Counted from the first letter of the stretch, positions 33,181-46,125 are shown. The stretch is 64,000 bases of DNA from Phanerodontia chrysosporium (GCA_001910725.1 MJGA01000007.1:62001-126000); one strand, 5' to 3'. Notes: generated by a model from the letters alone, not told the origin. A program made the numbers and translations.

Positions 33181-34967
33181 TTACGCAACAGTCGTCAACG
33201 CCATCTCCTCGCTGCTCGGGTTCCTCTTCTCCTCGTTCGCATACGCATCCAGGAGCCTCTTCAGCTCCTCAGCCTCGGCGACGAGCTGCTCGACGGTGGC
33301 CTCCTCGGGGCGGACGGGCGGGGGCGGGGCGGCTCCTTCCAGCTCTTCTGCGCGACGGCGTCCGCGACGACGGCGGCCCACGTCGTGCCCTGCGCGCGCA
33401 GGAGCGCGGCGAGCTCGTCCTTGATGCGGCGCGGCGCGCCGGGGCCGTCGTACCCGAAGGCGGTGTAGAGCTGCACGGCGGCGCAGCCCGCGCGCGCGTA
33501 CTCGAGCGCGTCGGCGCCGCTGCTGATCCCGCCGCACCCGATGAGCGGCATGGACGCGGGCAGCAGCGGGCGCAGCGCGCGGAGCGTCGCCAGGGTGTAT
33601 GGCTTCAGCGGCGCCCCGGACAGCCCGCCGGTCTCGATGCGGTTCGCTACGGGGGCGAGAAGCGTGAGCGCGGGCGCGGGAGTGGGGACGCGGACGCGGC
33701 TTACGGTCGTGTAGTGAAGGCGGGCGCTGAACGGTCGTGTTGCTGACGATGACGCCGTCGACGCCGCTGTTGCGCACCGCGTACGCAATGTCGGCGACCT
33801 CGTCGGCGGTAAGATCGGGAGCAATCTTGAGGAGCACCTTGGGCTTTCGTTTCTCGGTAAAGGATGCTGAGGCTTGGTCGCGAGCCTGTGTAACCCCGGA
33901 GAGTAGCTCCTGCAGCAAGGTCCTGCTCTGCATTCCCCTACGCGGCAATGTCAGCGCCCAATGCCCTTCCGCTATGGATTAAAAGGACAAACCGAAGTCC
34001 AGGAGTGTTAGGACTGGAAACATTCACGACGAGCACGTCTGCGTAGGGCGCGAACGCATGTACACCCGCGATAAAGTCGCTAATGGAGTCCGGCGGCGAG
34101 GACTTGTTCTTGCCAAGGTTGACCGCGAGCAGGGCACCATTGCGAAGTGATGCAGGTACGTCGCCGTCGTACTCGTGGAATGTGGGAATGCGGTCCTGCA
34201 GGCGGTTGAGCACCATGGTGTGTCCGTCCGAGGGGAAGCCATAGCGGTTGATGAGGCCAAGGTCTGCCGGAAGGTGGAACACGCGGGGTTGCGGGTTGCC
34301 GGGCTAGATGGGTAGGGCATGCTATAGTCAGTGAACCGTGTTAGTCTAGCGTGTGCTGGGCTCTGGGCACCGCAGACGGGGTCGGGCTCACCTGCGGCTT
34401 TGGTGTTACGCTTCCAATCTCGACCCAGCTGAAGCCAAGATCAAACAGCCCTACAAGAGGTTAGAAGCGCTTTGAGGGTGGTTGGAACCCTGCACATACC
34501 GTCTATTGCCTCTCCGTTCTTGTCAAAGCCGGCAGCAAGCCCGACGGGGTTCGAGAGCTGCCTGCCCCAGAGCTGTGCCCAGATGATGCTCAGCGTGCGA
34601 TGAGAGGTCGCATAGGCATATATACACACCTCGAACTGCAGCACCGGGTCATCTGGCTGCGTGTCCTTCGGTGCCAGCCCACTTCTGATAGCCTTCACTG
34701 CAATCTTGTGACCGGTCTCTGCGTCGAACAGGTGTCTGAGTAGCGGGGTGAGAACATATCGGTGTATGGCGGAGCGTGAGTCAAAGTAGTAGACCGCAAA
34801 GAGGCCGGTGGATACGAGGAGCACAGTAGCATATAGTCCTGTCCGCACGGGGTTTGCTGGGCGGACTGTCGAGAGGAAGCGTTCCGAACTGGCCCGCGGA
34901 AAGTCGCAGGGCGTGGCAGGTGTGCAAGACGCAGGCCGTTGGCAAGCCTAAAGCCAGCAAACGCCAT
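33181..34967 (-). CDS. DHODH: Dihydroorotate dehydrogenase (class 2, mitochondrial)
   Basis: It oxidises dihydroorotate to orotate in pyrimidine synthesis, passing electrons through FMN to ubiquinone at the inner mitochondrial membrane. The N-terminus is a basic amphipathic presequence (MAFAGFRLANGLRLAHL) followed by a membrane helix (ATVLLVSTGLFAVYYF). FMN and substrate motifs follow: NPVGLAAGFDKNGEAIDG, LINRYGFPSDG, VVNVSSPNTPGLR with the class 2 catalytic serine, VLLKIAPDL, VIVSNTT and GCGGISSGADA. A short charged tail ends the protein. The presequence and the helix lie in different frames joined at the C run 34849-34852, and the tail shifts again near 33330-33336; each fits one missing base. 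The introns fit GT-AG. Confidence 0.9.
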
Positions 34968-35235
34968 GAGTGCTCAGCAGAGCTCGTGTATGGCCAAGCA
35001 ACGACAACGGAGGGGACAAGCAAGGAGGAAGGAATCGGTCCGTCGCCCTTTCGTGGCAAGGCGCATCAAAAGCGCCATATTGCCAAACTGGGATACGGGG
35101 CGCATCTGTTGGGCTTGATCCAGCTCACGTGCACGCAGCTACAGCCAAAATTTTGCAGGCGCCGGTCTTCAAATTCAGGCTTCGCCTCTTCCCTTCACCT
35201 CCCTCCTCTTTTACGACTTTACGACCTCTGCAGCC

Positions 35236-38200
35236 ATGGACGTACGTGGTTTCATATGTCCAACGGAGCGAGCGGCATCGTCTAAATCTGCTACGGTCGT
35301 TTCTGTAGCAAAATTTCGTCCAGGCTCTGCACACCCTGCTGGTTCAGTCCACCTCCAACGACACCATCCAACTCAAAGCTGTACGTGCATCGATCCCAGC
35401 ACATCCAGCCAAGTAGATTGACACAGTCGCATAGGCAACATCGCAACTTAACAAAGACTTCTATAAGAAGCCTGAATGCATTCCCGCTCTCGCGACCATC
35501 ATCGCGAACTCGCCCGAGCAGGCGGTGAGTGCCCCTTCGTTGCTGCGCTTTCCCTCGTCTCATTTTCGTGGATCAGGTCCGGCAACTCGCAGCTGTCGAG
35601 CTGCGCAAGCGGATATCACAGAACAGCGGTGATATGTGGTTGCAGGTCAGCGCTCCGGAGCGCGAGCAGATCAAGCAGAAGCTGCCAGAGCTCATCCTCA
35701 ACGAGCCCAAGTGCGTACACGCGACTTTCCTGCGTGCCATGCCTTTCGATACTAAGAGCATGTGCTCCTTCCTTCCAGCAAGCTCGTCCGCCACTCTTCT
35801 GCGCGTGTCGTCGCCGCTATCGCGAGCATCGAGATTCCCCTCGGCCAGTGGGCCGAGCTCATGCCCTTCCTTAAGCAGACGTGCACCTCGCCGAATGTCG
35901 CCCACCGCGAAGTCGGCTCGTACATTCTTTTCACCGTCCTCGAGAACATCGTCGAAGGCGTTGAGTCGCACATGCAGAGCCTCTTCCAGCTCTTTGAGCA
36001 GCTCATCGCCGACCCGGAGAGCCTCGAGGTCAGAATAACCGCGGCGCGGTCTCTTGGCGTCATCGCTCAGTACATCGATTCAGATGACAAGGAGGATATC
36101 GTGCGTCTCAGCTGCTTTGTTTATGTCACTGTCCCCAACTTACGCCTTGCACAGAAATCCTTCCAGCGTCTCCTTCCATCCATGATCAACGTTATCGGCC
36201 AGTGCGTAGAAGCCAACAACGAGCAGGGCGCTCGCCAGCTCTTCGATGTCCTTGAAACCCTCCTCATCCTTGTGCGTATATATTCCTCGCGATATGCGGT
36301 GCACATGGCTGAATCCGCTGTGTAGGAAATCCCCCTCCTTGGCCAGCATATACCCCAGCTTGCGCAGTTCCTGCTTGCCTGCGGAGGCAACCGCAATTAC
36401 GACAGCGAGCTCCGTATCCTCTCCCTGAACGCCCTTAACTGGACCGTTCAGTACAAAAAGTCCAAGGTCCAGAGCCACAATCTTGCGGGTGCCATTCTCG
36501 AGGGCCTCCTCCCCATCGCCTGCGAAGACGAGCCCGAGGACATCGATGAGGACGCCACCTCGCGCTCGGCCCTCCGGATCATCGACGGTCTCGCCACCAG
36601 CCTGCCGCCGAGCCAGGTCTTCCCTCCCCTCAGCCTCCTCATCCGCAACTACTTCTCGTCGAGCGACCCCTCAAACCGCCGCGGTGCCATGCTCGCGCTC
36701 GGTGTGGCTGTCGAGGGTTGCAGCGAGTACATGACCCCGCTCATGAACCAGGTGTGGCCGCTCATCGAGGCCGGTCTCCGCGACCCCGATGCCTCTGTCC
36801 GCAAGGCGTCTTGCGTCGCTGTCACCTGCCTTTGCGAGTGGCTCGAGGACGACTGTGCCCAGAAGCATGCGGTCCTTGTTCCCGTAAGTGTCGGTTGTGT
36901 GCGCAAACTCCGCATTCCTCTGACGACTTTTTGCAGACCATCATGGAGCTCGTCAACGACCCCGCTACCCAGCGCACTGCCTGCGCTGCCCTTGACGCTG
37001 TGCTCGAGATCCTTGCCGACTCCATTGACCAGTACCTCTCGCTCATCATGGAACGTCTGGCCGGTCTCTTGCAGACTGCCCCCATCCCGGTCAAGTCTGT
37101 CATCGTCGGCGCCATCGGTAGTGCTGCGCACGCGTCGCGGGAGAAATTCCTGCCTTACTTTGCCCAGACCATGAACCACTTCCAGCACTTCCTGGTCCTT
37201 ACCGGTGAGGGCGAGGAGCAGGAGCTCCGGGGCATCACCATGGACGCGATCGGCACCTTCGCCGACTCCCTCGGCAAGGAGGAGTTCCGCCCGTACTTCC
37301 AGAGCATGATGCAGCAGGCGTTCGCGGGCATCGAGCTCGGCAGCGCGCGCCTCAAGGAGTGCTCGTTCCTCTTCTTTGGCGTGATGGCGCGCGTGTTCGG
37401 GGAGGAGTTCGCGCCGTACCTGCCGCAGGTCGTCCCGGCGCTGATGGCGTCGCTGCAGCAGGCGGAGCACGGCGACGAGGAGATCGTGACGTCGGAGGCG
37501 GCGGCGAACTTCGCGTCGGGCACGACGCCGGCGACGGCGATCTCGGTGGACCACTACGACGGGGAGGAGGTCGACGTGGACATCGACAAGCTGCTGGACG
37601 TGAACAGCACGATCTGCATCGAGAAGGAGATCGCGGCGGACACGATCGGGCAGGTGTTCGCGTCTACGGGCGCGCACTTCCTGCCGTTCGTCGAGACGGC
37701 GACGATCGAGCTCGTCGCGCAGCTCTCGCACTATTACGACGGCATCCGCAAGGCCGCGTGCGAGTCCCTCCTCGAGATCATCCGCTCGTTCTACGAGATC
37801 CGCAACCCCGTCGAGTGGCAGCCCGGCCAGCCCGCGACTGTCCCCCTCGACCAGACCGTCAAGGATCTCATCGAGCACATCCTGCCGCCCATGTTCGAGA
37901 TGTACGAGAGCGAGGACAACAAGTGAGTGTGCCTTTCGTTGATTCTCGTTCTCGTGCTCCGCTTTCATGATGAGAGAATTTCGTAAACTCAGCTCACTTC
38001 GACACCCAAAGGGTGCATGAGACTAACGCGAATTCTAACTGATCCTTTGCACTGTGTCATCGTTGGTCTATTATCATTTGCTAACATCCGTCCCCTCCCT
38101 TTAGGAAAGTCGTTGCGAGCCTGTGCATGGGCCTGGCCGAGACCATCAACAAGGTCGGCCCGGGCATCCTCGAGGGACGCCTCGAGAGCGTCGCGAACAT

Positions 38201-39101
38201 CGCCGTTCAGGTCCTCGACGGCAAGGCGATGTGCCAGCAGGACCCCGACCAGGACGAGGACGAGGAGGCGCCCGAGGACACCGCCGAGTACGACTCCATC
38301 CTTGTCTCTGCTGCAGGTGACCTCGTCGCGGCGCTCGCGAACGCCCTTGGCGCGGAGTTTGCCCAGGCCTTCAACACCTTCTTCAACCTCATTTCAAAAT
38401 ACTACGTAAGTCTCTTTGTGCGACTGAATGGTGCGCTGTTCGTTGACGGTTCTTGCCTGCAGAAAAAGACACGGTCGCTCAGCGACAGGTCGTCCGCTAT
38501 CGGCGCCCTCTCCGAGATCATCGCTGGCATGAAGGAGGCCGTCACGCCACACACCGAGCCCCTCCTCGACCTCTTCTACCGCGCGCTGTCAGATCCCGAT
38601 GCCGAGGTGCAGACGAACGCGGCGTTCGCGTCTGGCCTGCTCGTCGAGCACTCGCAGATGGACCTGTCGCCGCAGTACCTGCACCTGCTGTCCGCCTTCC
38701 GGCCGCTGTTCAGCATCCCGGCGGACGCGCCGGCTGCGCAGGTGAACGCGCGGGACAACGCCGTCGGCGCGGTCTCGCGGATGATCTACAAGAACCCGGG
38801 CGCGATGCCGCTCGAGCAGGTGCTGCCGGTGCTCTTCGGCGCGGTGCCGCTGACGCAGGACCAGCTGGAGAACCGGCCGCTGTTCCGGACGGTGTTCATG
38901 CTGTTCAAGACGCAGCCGCAGGTGCTCACGCCGTACCTCGACAAGCTGCTCTCGCTGTTCGCGTACGTCCTCGACCCGAACGCGCCGGACCAGATTGGCG
39001 ACGAGATCCGCGCGGAGCTGCTCGGCCTCCTGGCGACGCTCTACCGCGAGGTGCCGGACAAGGTGCGCGCGGCGGGTCTCGCGATCTTCGTCGAGGCGTA
39101 A
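35236..39101 (+). CDS. KAP123: Karyopherin/importin-4 (Kap123-like)
   Basis: A HEAT-repeat nuclear import receptor that carries ribosomal proteins and histones H3/H4 into the nucleus. Ten exons (35236-35241, 35309-35380, 35435-35524, 35577-35710, 35779-36100, 36155-36271, 36326-36883, 36937-37922, 38105-38405, 38463-39101) sum to 3225 bases and 1074 residues without a frame problem, close to family length. The first exon codes only two residues. The importin-beta N-terminal pattern is seen in AATSQLNKDFYKKPECIPAL and RQLAAVELRKRI. Repeated HEAT helices fill the rest, with an acidic loop (DQDEDEEAPEDTAEYDS) that may help bind basic cargo. This long intact frame shows that the frame errors elsewhere are sporadic. 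Confidence 0.94.
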
Positions 39102-40080
39102 AGCGCTGTCCGTTGCTGTTTTCCTTCCCGCTGCTCTGTACTTGGTTTCTACGTCCCACCCGTCCCTTTTGTTGTCTCCATCACCCCCACCCCTGTTGGA
39201 TCATCTGTGTGTTGTCGCTGCATTATTATTCGTATACTCTCTAGTAGGTTCACGACACCTCCCCTTCTCGTACCCATAGATTGCTTTGATTGTCTGTTCG
39301 TGTTTCGCCGGCAATGTAATCCGCCACATTGTAACATCCGTTTCTTCCGTCCTGGATCGTGCGACCGTTCGCCGCCGCAGTTGAGCTGTGCTCGTGTTTG
39401 CCAAAGGCTCAGCATCATTCTCCCGACCGAGCTTTACGGGAACGTGGAAGATCTTGCTCAGTGCGCAATTGACTTCTACCAGGTGAGCAGCGTCCTTGGT
39501 TGCGTCAGGTAACTCGAGCTGTGCCGTCTCGGGAGATCAAACTCAACATAAGCTCTCGGGAGCGATGGAATCTGCGGTAGGATTAGGCACGCCAACGTCC
39601 AGACGTCTACGGGCGACGAAACGTTGCCTTGGATGTGGCCTCGGACCGGAGACTCTGCTCGCTCTGGGCGACCGGGCGTGCCTGGATACAGCCTCATACA
39701 GCGCCAGCCTCGCACATGAGCCGGTTTCTCGCCATGTCGACCCCATAAAACACCCGCACCGCAACAGTCGCGCCTCGACTGCCGATTGTTGCGGCGGACG
39801 CGAGACTGCACGCCCCCGCGCTGGCGACGCAGTGCGCGAGCGTGCAGACGAAAGGCCCGCAGATGGGCGCCAACGCACTAATTGTCCCCGGCCACAGTCT
39901 CGATGCGGACGGGTCAATAGAGTGCGCCAATTGTCAGGCAAGGCCCGTCGTTCCCTCGCAATTGTTGCTCTGCCCGACATTGCGATATAAAGCGGGGAGA
40001 TGGGTGCCCACAGAACATTGACATCCCTCGACGAGCTGCGCTCTCGATCTCCCACCGTCTCAAAGCCCACGAGAAAGAAC
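39102..40080. other. Intergenic region with TATA box for the F-box gene
   Basis: It carries the 3' UTR of the importin gene and the upstream region of the F-box gene. GATATAAAG at 39984-39992 is a strong TATA box; its distance argues for the start codon at 40081 rather than the ATG at 40000, which would lie upstream of the expected start of transcription. No other gene seen. Confidence 0.55.
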
Positions 40081-41443
40081 ATGGCGCTCAAGAGCCTCCA
40101 CCCTCGCTTGCCCGCGGAGCTGACCGACATGGTCATCGACCACCTCCGGGACGACAGAAAGACGCTGTCTGCGACGTCGCTCGCTGCGCGTGCGTGGCTC
40201 CCACGCAGCCGCGTGCACAAGTTCAGCCAGCTCTGCGTCGAGAGCGACTTCGAAGGCCTGCGCGCCGACCTCGTGCGCGCGCCGCACCTGCGCCCGTACG
40301 TGCGGAAGCTCGTCCTGCAGGGCCCCAGCCCGTACGGCGCGGACCCCTTCACGGCGGACGCCATGCTCGACACCGCCGACGACGCGGACGCGGACGACGC
40401 GGACGCCGCCGACGCATCGCACGCGCCGCGCCCGGTGCTCGCGCCGCGCCTGCTCGGCGAGCTGCTCGCCCTCCTCCCGCACCTCCGCGAGCTGCAGCTG
40501 CACCGCGTCTCGCTGCACGCGCGCGCGGAACGGGCTGCGCCGCGCGGCGCGCAGTACCGCCTCGCGCGGCTGACGCTCATGCACGTCGGCGGGCCCCGCG
40601 ACACGCCGTGCGACGTGCTGCGCGTGCTCGCGCTCTTCGGCGCGCTCGGCGCGCTGCACCTCGAGGGCGTCGCGCACGCGTGGGCGCCCGCCGCGCCGGC
40701 GCACCAGTCGCATGCCGCTCGCGTGCGCGTCGGCGCGCTCCGCCTCGAGAACGCCGGCGGCGCGCTGCTCCTCGACGGGCTCCGCGCGGCCGTGGTCCCG
40801 CCGGCCCTGCGTGCACTTGAGGCGGAGATCACGGACGGCGGCGACGCGGTGGCGTTCGCGCGGATGCTGGCCGAGGCGGGCCCTGCGCTCGCGCACGTCG
40901 CGGTCGACCTGCGCCACTGTTTCTGCTCCGACGGAAACTTGGCTTCGAGTGAGTGCCTGTGTGTCCTTGCGAATCTTGCTGCGGTACTGATGGCAAGCAG
41001 GCCCCCAGCTCATCGCGGACACCCTCGCCGCAGGCCTCGGCACATGCACTGGCCTGCGCTCCGCCGAGATCGTCGTGCCCGCGGATGCACCCGAGGAGGG
41101 AGGAGAGGATGCGCCAGCGGACGTCGCGGATGCATGGGCGTGCGCGGCTCGCACACTCGCCAGGCTTCCGAGGAGCACCGAGAAGCTCGCGATACGGCTG
41201 TCCGCGGGCGCATGGGACGAGCAGGTGCCGCTCGCGCGCGTCGGCCTGGACTGGGCGATGCTGCGTGGTGCCCTCGCACCCCTCGCCGGCCTCCGTTCGC
41301 TCACGATCGGCCTTGCGCACGACGACGCGTGGTGGCTCGAGCCCGCGGACGCGGCCTTCCTGCGGCAGGAACTTGCCGAGTGGGCCGAGAAGGATGTTCT
41401 GCACGTCGAGGTTGGACTCGAGGTGAACGAGATGGATTATTGA
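40081..41443 (+). CDS. F-box protein with LRR-like C-terminal region (copy C)
   Basis: Two exons (40081-40948 and 41001-41443) join in phase to 436 residues. The F-box is HPRLPAELTDMVIDHLRDD, followed by LSATSLAARAW. Downstream are irregular leucine-rich segments (LLALLPHLRELQLHRV, LGALHLEGVAHAW, VPPALRALEAEI, LAGLRSLTIGL) and an Asp/Ala-rich loop from a GAC/GCG repeat. It is the third F-box gene here but less similar to copies A and B than they are to each other. It is a predicted SCF substrate adaptor. The ATG at 40000 is open in frame but is not preferred because the TATA box ends only about 8 bases before it. Confidence 0.8.
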
Positions 41444-42502
41444 CACGTTGTTCGCGCGCACAGAGCGTTGCAGTGGTTGCTGACGTATTGTATTCTTATT
41501 TCCGTGCTCGGGTTTGTAGCATACCATACAAAGCGGACACTGTTGTAGTTGCAAGCTCGTATACCTGTCGTAGATGATACCCATCAATACTTGGTGTTAT
41601 ACTGACTGCAGTTGTGACTTTGCGATCTGTAAAGGTTATCCGGATGCCAGTCTATGTCTTCGACATTACTGATCGTGGGAAAGTTCCAAGGGTTATCGCG
41701 GTAAGAGGAGAAGCAATGACGCGGACAATGTTGGCTTGCCATGCCAGTAGGCAGGAACCAAGAATCGATGAGTCTTGGTGCAAATAATCGTGCACATTCA
41801 CCATCTGGGGGCTTGGGACTACACTGAGTTTCCTACGGACTGTACGGGAGGCGAATCACCGACTTGCGAGGTAGGAGAATACATCGTACGTCTCTCTGCA
41901 TCTTGCGGCATGAGAAGCTCTTCCATAGAGTCCCGCAGTGTTCTGGGCATCGCGTGACACAGCTGCAATGGAAGATTGGGTGCTCCGCGGGGCGTTGTCT
42001 GGGTAGAGAAACGGATCGTGTTTGACGACTGTTTTCGCGCGGCTCCTAGAGATGCTCGTGTGTTCATGGCATCTGATTTTGAAGTCTCGCACTGGTTGGT
42101 CAGATGTTGATATACTTCCGCTTGACGGTGAATGGGCGGTCGTGGTCAGCATGCGCTGTCGATTGTTGACGATGGCTACCAGAGATGAACTGTTGTTCAT
42201 TCGTGCTTCCTACACAGCCTTGCGGCTCTCAGTCTGCACAGATGTTAAAACGCACCTTGGGCCGCTACACGCCATCTCACAACCTCTCGAACGACTCGTG
42301 GGTTTCCGAGTTGAATTGAATTGAATAGTCGATGCAAGAAGATGAAGATGTACAAACTTGAACCACGGATAATCAGAGCGAATGGTCACAGACGTCCATT
42401 ATGAGATAACGAAAGCCATCTAGAGATGGGAGCGATTATACGGTGTCGGGCGGCGGGGGGTGCGCGCGCGTGATCTCGGTCGCGAGGGTACGCGGGGTGA
42501 GT
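41444..42502. other. Convergent intergenic region
   Basis: It lies between the 3' ends of the F-box and dynein light chain genes. Only short unrecognised frames were found, and no repeat or RNA gene. Confidence 0.5.
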
Positions 42503-42925
42503 TTATGACTTCCAGATGAGGATCGCGAGCTGGCCGATGTAGAAGTAGATAAAGTGTTTCGTCTCTGCGAACAACGGCAGCTCGTGTCAGCATGCGGAAA
42601 GCGTGGCGACGTGCGCCAGCGGGGGCGCGTGCCCGTGTCGTGGCGGGGGGCCGACAGAGCGAGACGCACCATGTGTGACATAGCTGCCAAAGTTCTTGCC
42701 GACGACGACGTGCCAGGTCGGGCCGTGGCGGCGGTCGAACTCCTTCTTGATCTGTGCAGCGATGTCCTTCTCGATGTTGTACTTCTCGAGCGCGACGGAC
42801 GCGACGTCGACCGCCTCCTGCTGCATCTCCTCGCTCATGTCGACGTTCTTGATCACGGCCTTGGGACCGGTGCCGTTCACGACGGACGGCTCGGACGAGG
42901 TGGGGGCGTCGAGTTTCTCGGACAT
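42503..42925 (-). CDS. DYN2: Dynein light chain LC8 (DYNLL/Dyn2-like)
   Basis: LC8 is a small dimeric hub protein of the dynein motor and other complexes, binding short linear motifs. Two exons (42670-42925 and 42503-42564) give 105 residues. The core is conserved: [54 protein letters not shown], then [18 protein letters not shown] at the C-terminus. An N-terminal extension of about 20 residues is longer than the animal form (89 residues) and is probably disordered. The frame is intact, and the intron falls within the VTHET codons. Confidence 0.94.
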
Positions 42926-44179
42926 CCTGTGCTGTCGCGGGGAGGATCAGGCTGGTGGTGGGTAGTGGGTGTGAGTGTGTGGGGTCTAGGAAACGAGAGG
43001 AGACGACGCACGGTATGTATAAGAAAGATGGAGGCTGCCTTCAGGACAAGGTGAGGAGATGGCGAGTGCGCGTGCTGGGAGGTCCAAATACGAGTAGCGA
43101 GCGCGAACAGCAACCACGAGGAGACACTACAAAATCCCCTGCCACGTGGCCTCCGTTCCCGCCCCCAATCCGGCAGGTCCTGTCTTGTCCTTCTCGTCCT
43201 CGTGCTCGACGACCTGCAGGACGCCCTTGCGGCTCGCAGCAGCTACATGCGTCGTCGTGTTTTCTGAACATGCGGTGCAGCGGAGATCCCAGAGACCTTC
43301 GGAAGCTCTCTTGCCGCGGACCTAAGAGCCGGAGCGGATGGATAGCGGGCAAGTTCCCATGCATTCACTGACGTCTCGCTCTTGCTGACGACTTCTACTG
43401 GGCGTCATCATTCAACAGCTTTCAATCTGCCTCATAACTACAATTCTCAAGATACTCTGGCGACCATCGACCCATGGCGTCTTCGACTTGCTGTACCTTC
43501 GCCAGCAGATTCGCCGCGCCGACGCTGACGTTCGTGAAACGCCATTGGCCTCCTGCAATGCATGGCACACGCCATGAGGCCGCGAGCCAGTTCCGCTTCG
43601 CTTTTCAGTACGCACGACGATCAGGCCCAATCGTGCCGTCCATACATATGGGCACGTGGATCGCGGCGTGCAGCTGTGGTCGACCATGCATCCATCGTCG
43701 CAGCCGCGTGGTCGTGTGCCTGCTGGCGGCAGTGACTGCGGCATTCGTCCGCCCAAGCGAGCGTGCAGGGCCGCTACGACGGCCTGCGTGGCGCAGGAGT
43801 GGGTGCGTGGTGCATCCCAATACCGCGTGCATATGACGTCTTGGCAGCGCCATTCACTCCGCGAATACATGTGTATCCCTGGTCAGCCAGCAAGGCGAAT
43901 AGGCATCATACAGTGCGCTGCTTCGGCATGCGTATAGGCATATGTCGCGTTGCAGAAGGGTGAGCTGGTTCTGGTTCCTGCTGTATCGTTTACTCTGCTT
44001 ACTGGATGCAAACACAGCTTCCTCGCGGTCGAAACCCAAGCAAGTAGCGCAACGCCGACCTAGTCTGGCTCATTGCACGACATTCGGGCTATAATCATAT
44101 GATGACCAGCATCTATAAATATGAAAAAGTATTCACATGATAATGAGTGTATGCCACAGCTATTTCTAGACCTCAGATG
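42926..44179. other. Intergenic region
   Basis: It contains the dynein light chain promoter and the 3' flank of the first WD40 gene. The frames around 43410-43960 are overlapping and unrecognised. Confidence 0.45.
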
Positions 44180-45289
44180 CTAGAAGCCAAACTTCGTGGC
44201 CAAACTAGAAGACTTTCTGGCGCAGAAATCGCGCACCTCCTTCATACACATCGTGCCGTCTTCGTACAGGCACACGATTCTGTGTACGTCTCCAGCGTGG
44301 GCAATTGCAAGGCTGCTGATCTTGACCTTCGCGAAGCGGTACTCTGCGAGCACCTTCAGTTCTTGCGCATCGAGCACACGGACGTTTCCGTCGTTGAAGC
44401 CCGCCGCGATGGACTTCCCGTCTGGCGAGCATGCGAGGGCCGCCACCGGCGCGCCGAACCTCCTTCCGAACTTCATTCCAAGCCATGCGCTGGGCCCGGG
44501 GCCCGGGGTCGCGTCGCGGGAGGCGGAGGAGTGGTACAGCTGCACGTGGCCAGAGGGACTGCCGAGCACTGTGAAGCCCTTGGGGTGGCGCACGTACGCA
44601 GACACCGCCTCCGGGCCGAGCGTCAGCTCCAGAGGGCCCTTCTGGAAGGCACCGGCGGTCCAGTGGAAGGAGCGGTTGCCCTCGACGGTCCTGCACTGTT
44701 GGACCTTGGTCGACAGCCACCTCCACGCTATGGCCGTGATGCGCGAGGGCCGCGCGGTCCTGTAGAGCAGGTCCAGTTCCGTCCTCCCGCTCACGCGGTA
44801 AACATAAAAGCCGTTGCTCACGGTGCCGACGGCGAGGTGGTCGCCGCTGTCGTTGTAGGCCAGCACCGTGATGGCACTGCGAATGTGGCCGCTGATGACG
44901 GCGCGGGTGCACCGGACCACGTCGACATGGACCAGATCGCCGTTCTGGCAGCCGACGAACATGCTGGTCCCGTCGGGCGAGAATGCGAGCGCGGTGATGG
45001 GCCTGACTTTGAACGCGCCCGCCAGCCAGAAGTCGTGCAGTCGCCAGAACATAAAGGTCCCGTCGGCGCTGCCGGTGGCGAGGGCACTGCCGTCCGGCGA
45101 CAGTGCCATGCAGGAGAAGTGCATGGACTCGTGGTGGGCGCGCAGCCGTTTGTGGTCGGGCTTGTCTTTCCAGCTGACGGTATCCCAGACTGCACGACAG
45201 ACGACTTCACGGGCAAAGTCGGATAGGTCGGATTTTTTGTACCCTGCAACGCAGTCCAGGGGGTTTACGAAGACCGGCTTCTGGGACAT
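44180..45289 (-). CDS. WD40-repeat protein, tandem copy A
   Basis: An intronless frame of 369 residues from the Met of MSQKPVFVNPLD. At least five WD-like blades are visible: FSCMALSPDGSALATGSADG, ITALAFSPDGTSMFVGCQNG, ITVLAYNDSGDHLAVGT, VAALACSPDGKSIAAGFNDG and a C-terminal SLAIAHAGDVHRIVCLYEDG. The frame is open further upstream, but those codons overlap a TATA box, so the internal Met is chosen. It is a beta-propeller scaffold of unknown partner. Copies B and C are closely similar, including the near-invariant HRIVCLYEDG/HRVVCLYADG end, so the three arose by tandem duplication. Confidence 0.82.
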   Translation of the reverse strand: MSQKPVFVNPLDCVAGYKKSDLSDFAREVVCRAVWDTVSWKDKPDHKRLRAHHESMHFSCMALSPDGSALATGSADGTFMFWRLHDFWLAGAFKVRPITALAFSPDGTSMFVGCQNGDLVHVDVVRCTRAVISGHIRSAITVLAYNDSGDHLAVGTVSNGFYVYRVSGRTELDLLYRTARPSRITAIAWRWLSTKVQQCRTVEGNRSFHWTAGAFQKGPLELTLGPEAVSAYVRHPKGFTVLGSPSGHVQLYHSSASRDATPGPGPSAWLGMKFGRRFGAPVAALACSPDGKSIAAGFNDGNVRVLDAQELKVLAEYRFAKVKISSLAIAHAGDVHRIVCLYEDGTMCMKEVRDFCARKSSSLATKFGF

Positions 45290-46125
45290 GGTCCCCAGGC
45301 CAAGCTGTTGGCTGGAGGAGGATGAAATGAAGAGCGTTGGTATAAAACTGGGAGACAGGCCCCGCATCTTATACCTGACGTCGTCGGTGGCCCAGAACAC
45401 CGTGGCCGCCAGCAGCTTGGATCATGACCAAATGCTTCCGGCTGTGCTATGCAGCATTGGCACAAAGGGCCTGAGTGAGTGGCGCAGTGAGCGTACATGG
45501 CCCATCATCGACGTAGGCGGTTCAACCTTGAATCCGCGCAATAAATCAGGAGGTAAGCATTGCAAAGATGCGCGCGCATCAGTCTGCAAGGGTACTTCCA
45601 GGCCAGAATATCCGGGACGCACCTGGTGGTCATGGTCTAGATCCACATCTGGGAGTTTGCTATGTTCAATGCGTATCGTCGCCAGGCGCACTTGCTCCTA
45701 TGATGGTAGTTTGACCATGAGAGGAGTGTCGGAAAGCCCTTCTCGAGAACCAAATCCTTACGCAAGCCTGCGCATTGTCGGGAATCGTTACTGCAAGTCA
45801 ATCCTATTGTTCTCTTGTTACTCCACCTACTTACATGAGTAAGACTCAGCATATTCCCACGCTCAGCATGTCTAAACTTTGCTACACGTGTCAGTGCTTT
45901 GTACTAGATTTCCCACGATCAGTGATGTTGAAGCACCGAGCTGCTTCGAGTCCTTGTGCAGTCAAACCTATTCGCCGCAACTCGGTCATAGCTGATTGCA
46001 GCTGAGACATCGTGGCAATTAAGGAAACTCATTGGACAGCAAGCCTCTGTAAGTACAGTTTAAATAGTAGAAGCCTCCTGGGCTAATAATTTATTGAAGA
46101 CCTGGCGGGATACGGGTTCGCAGGC
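45290..46125. other. Intergenic region between WD40 copies A and B
   Basis: It carries the promoter of copy A (below) and the 3' flank of copy B. No additional gene seen. Confidence 0.5.
45366..45396 (-). promoter_or_regulatory. Conserved core promoter of WD40 copy A
   Basis: On the minus strand GGGCCACCGACG is followed by AGGTATAAGAT (TATA at 45366-45373), about 80 bases before the start codon. The first block recurs exactly at copy B. Confidence 0.6.

Noticed and set aside
36649..37968. 439-codon minus-strand frame
   Set aside because: It is the exact antisense of the importin exon at 36937-37922, caused by GC-rich third positions; charge-rich and without domain.
39543..41304. Two minus-strand frames over 410 codons
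   Set aside because: Antisense shadows of the F-box gene at 40081-41443, very Arg/Ala/Ser-rich.
44147..45226. 359-codon plus-strand frame
   Set aside because: Antisense to WD40 copy A, which has clear blades.
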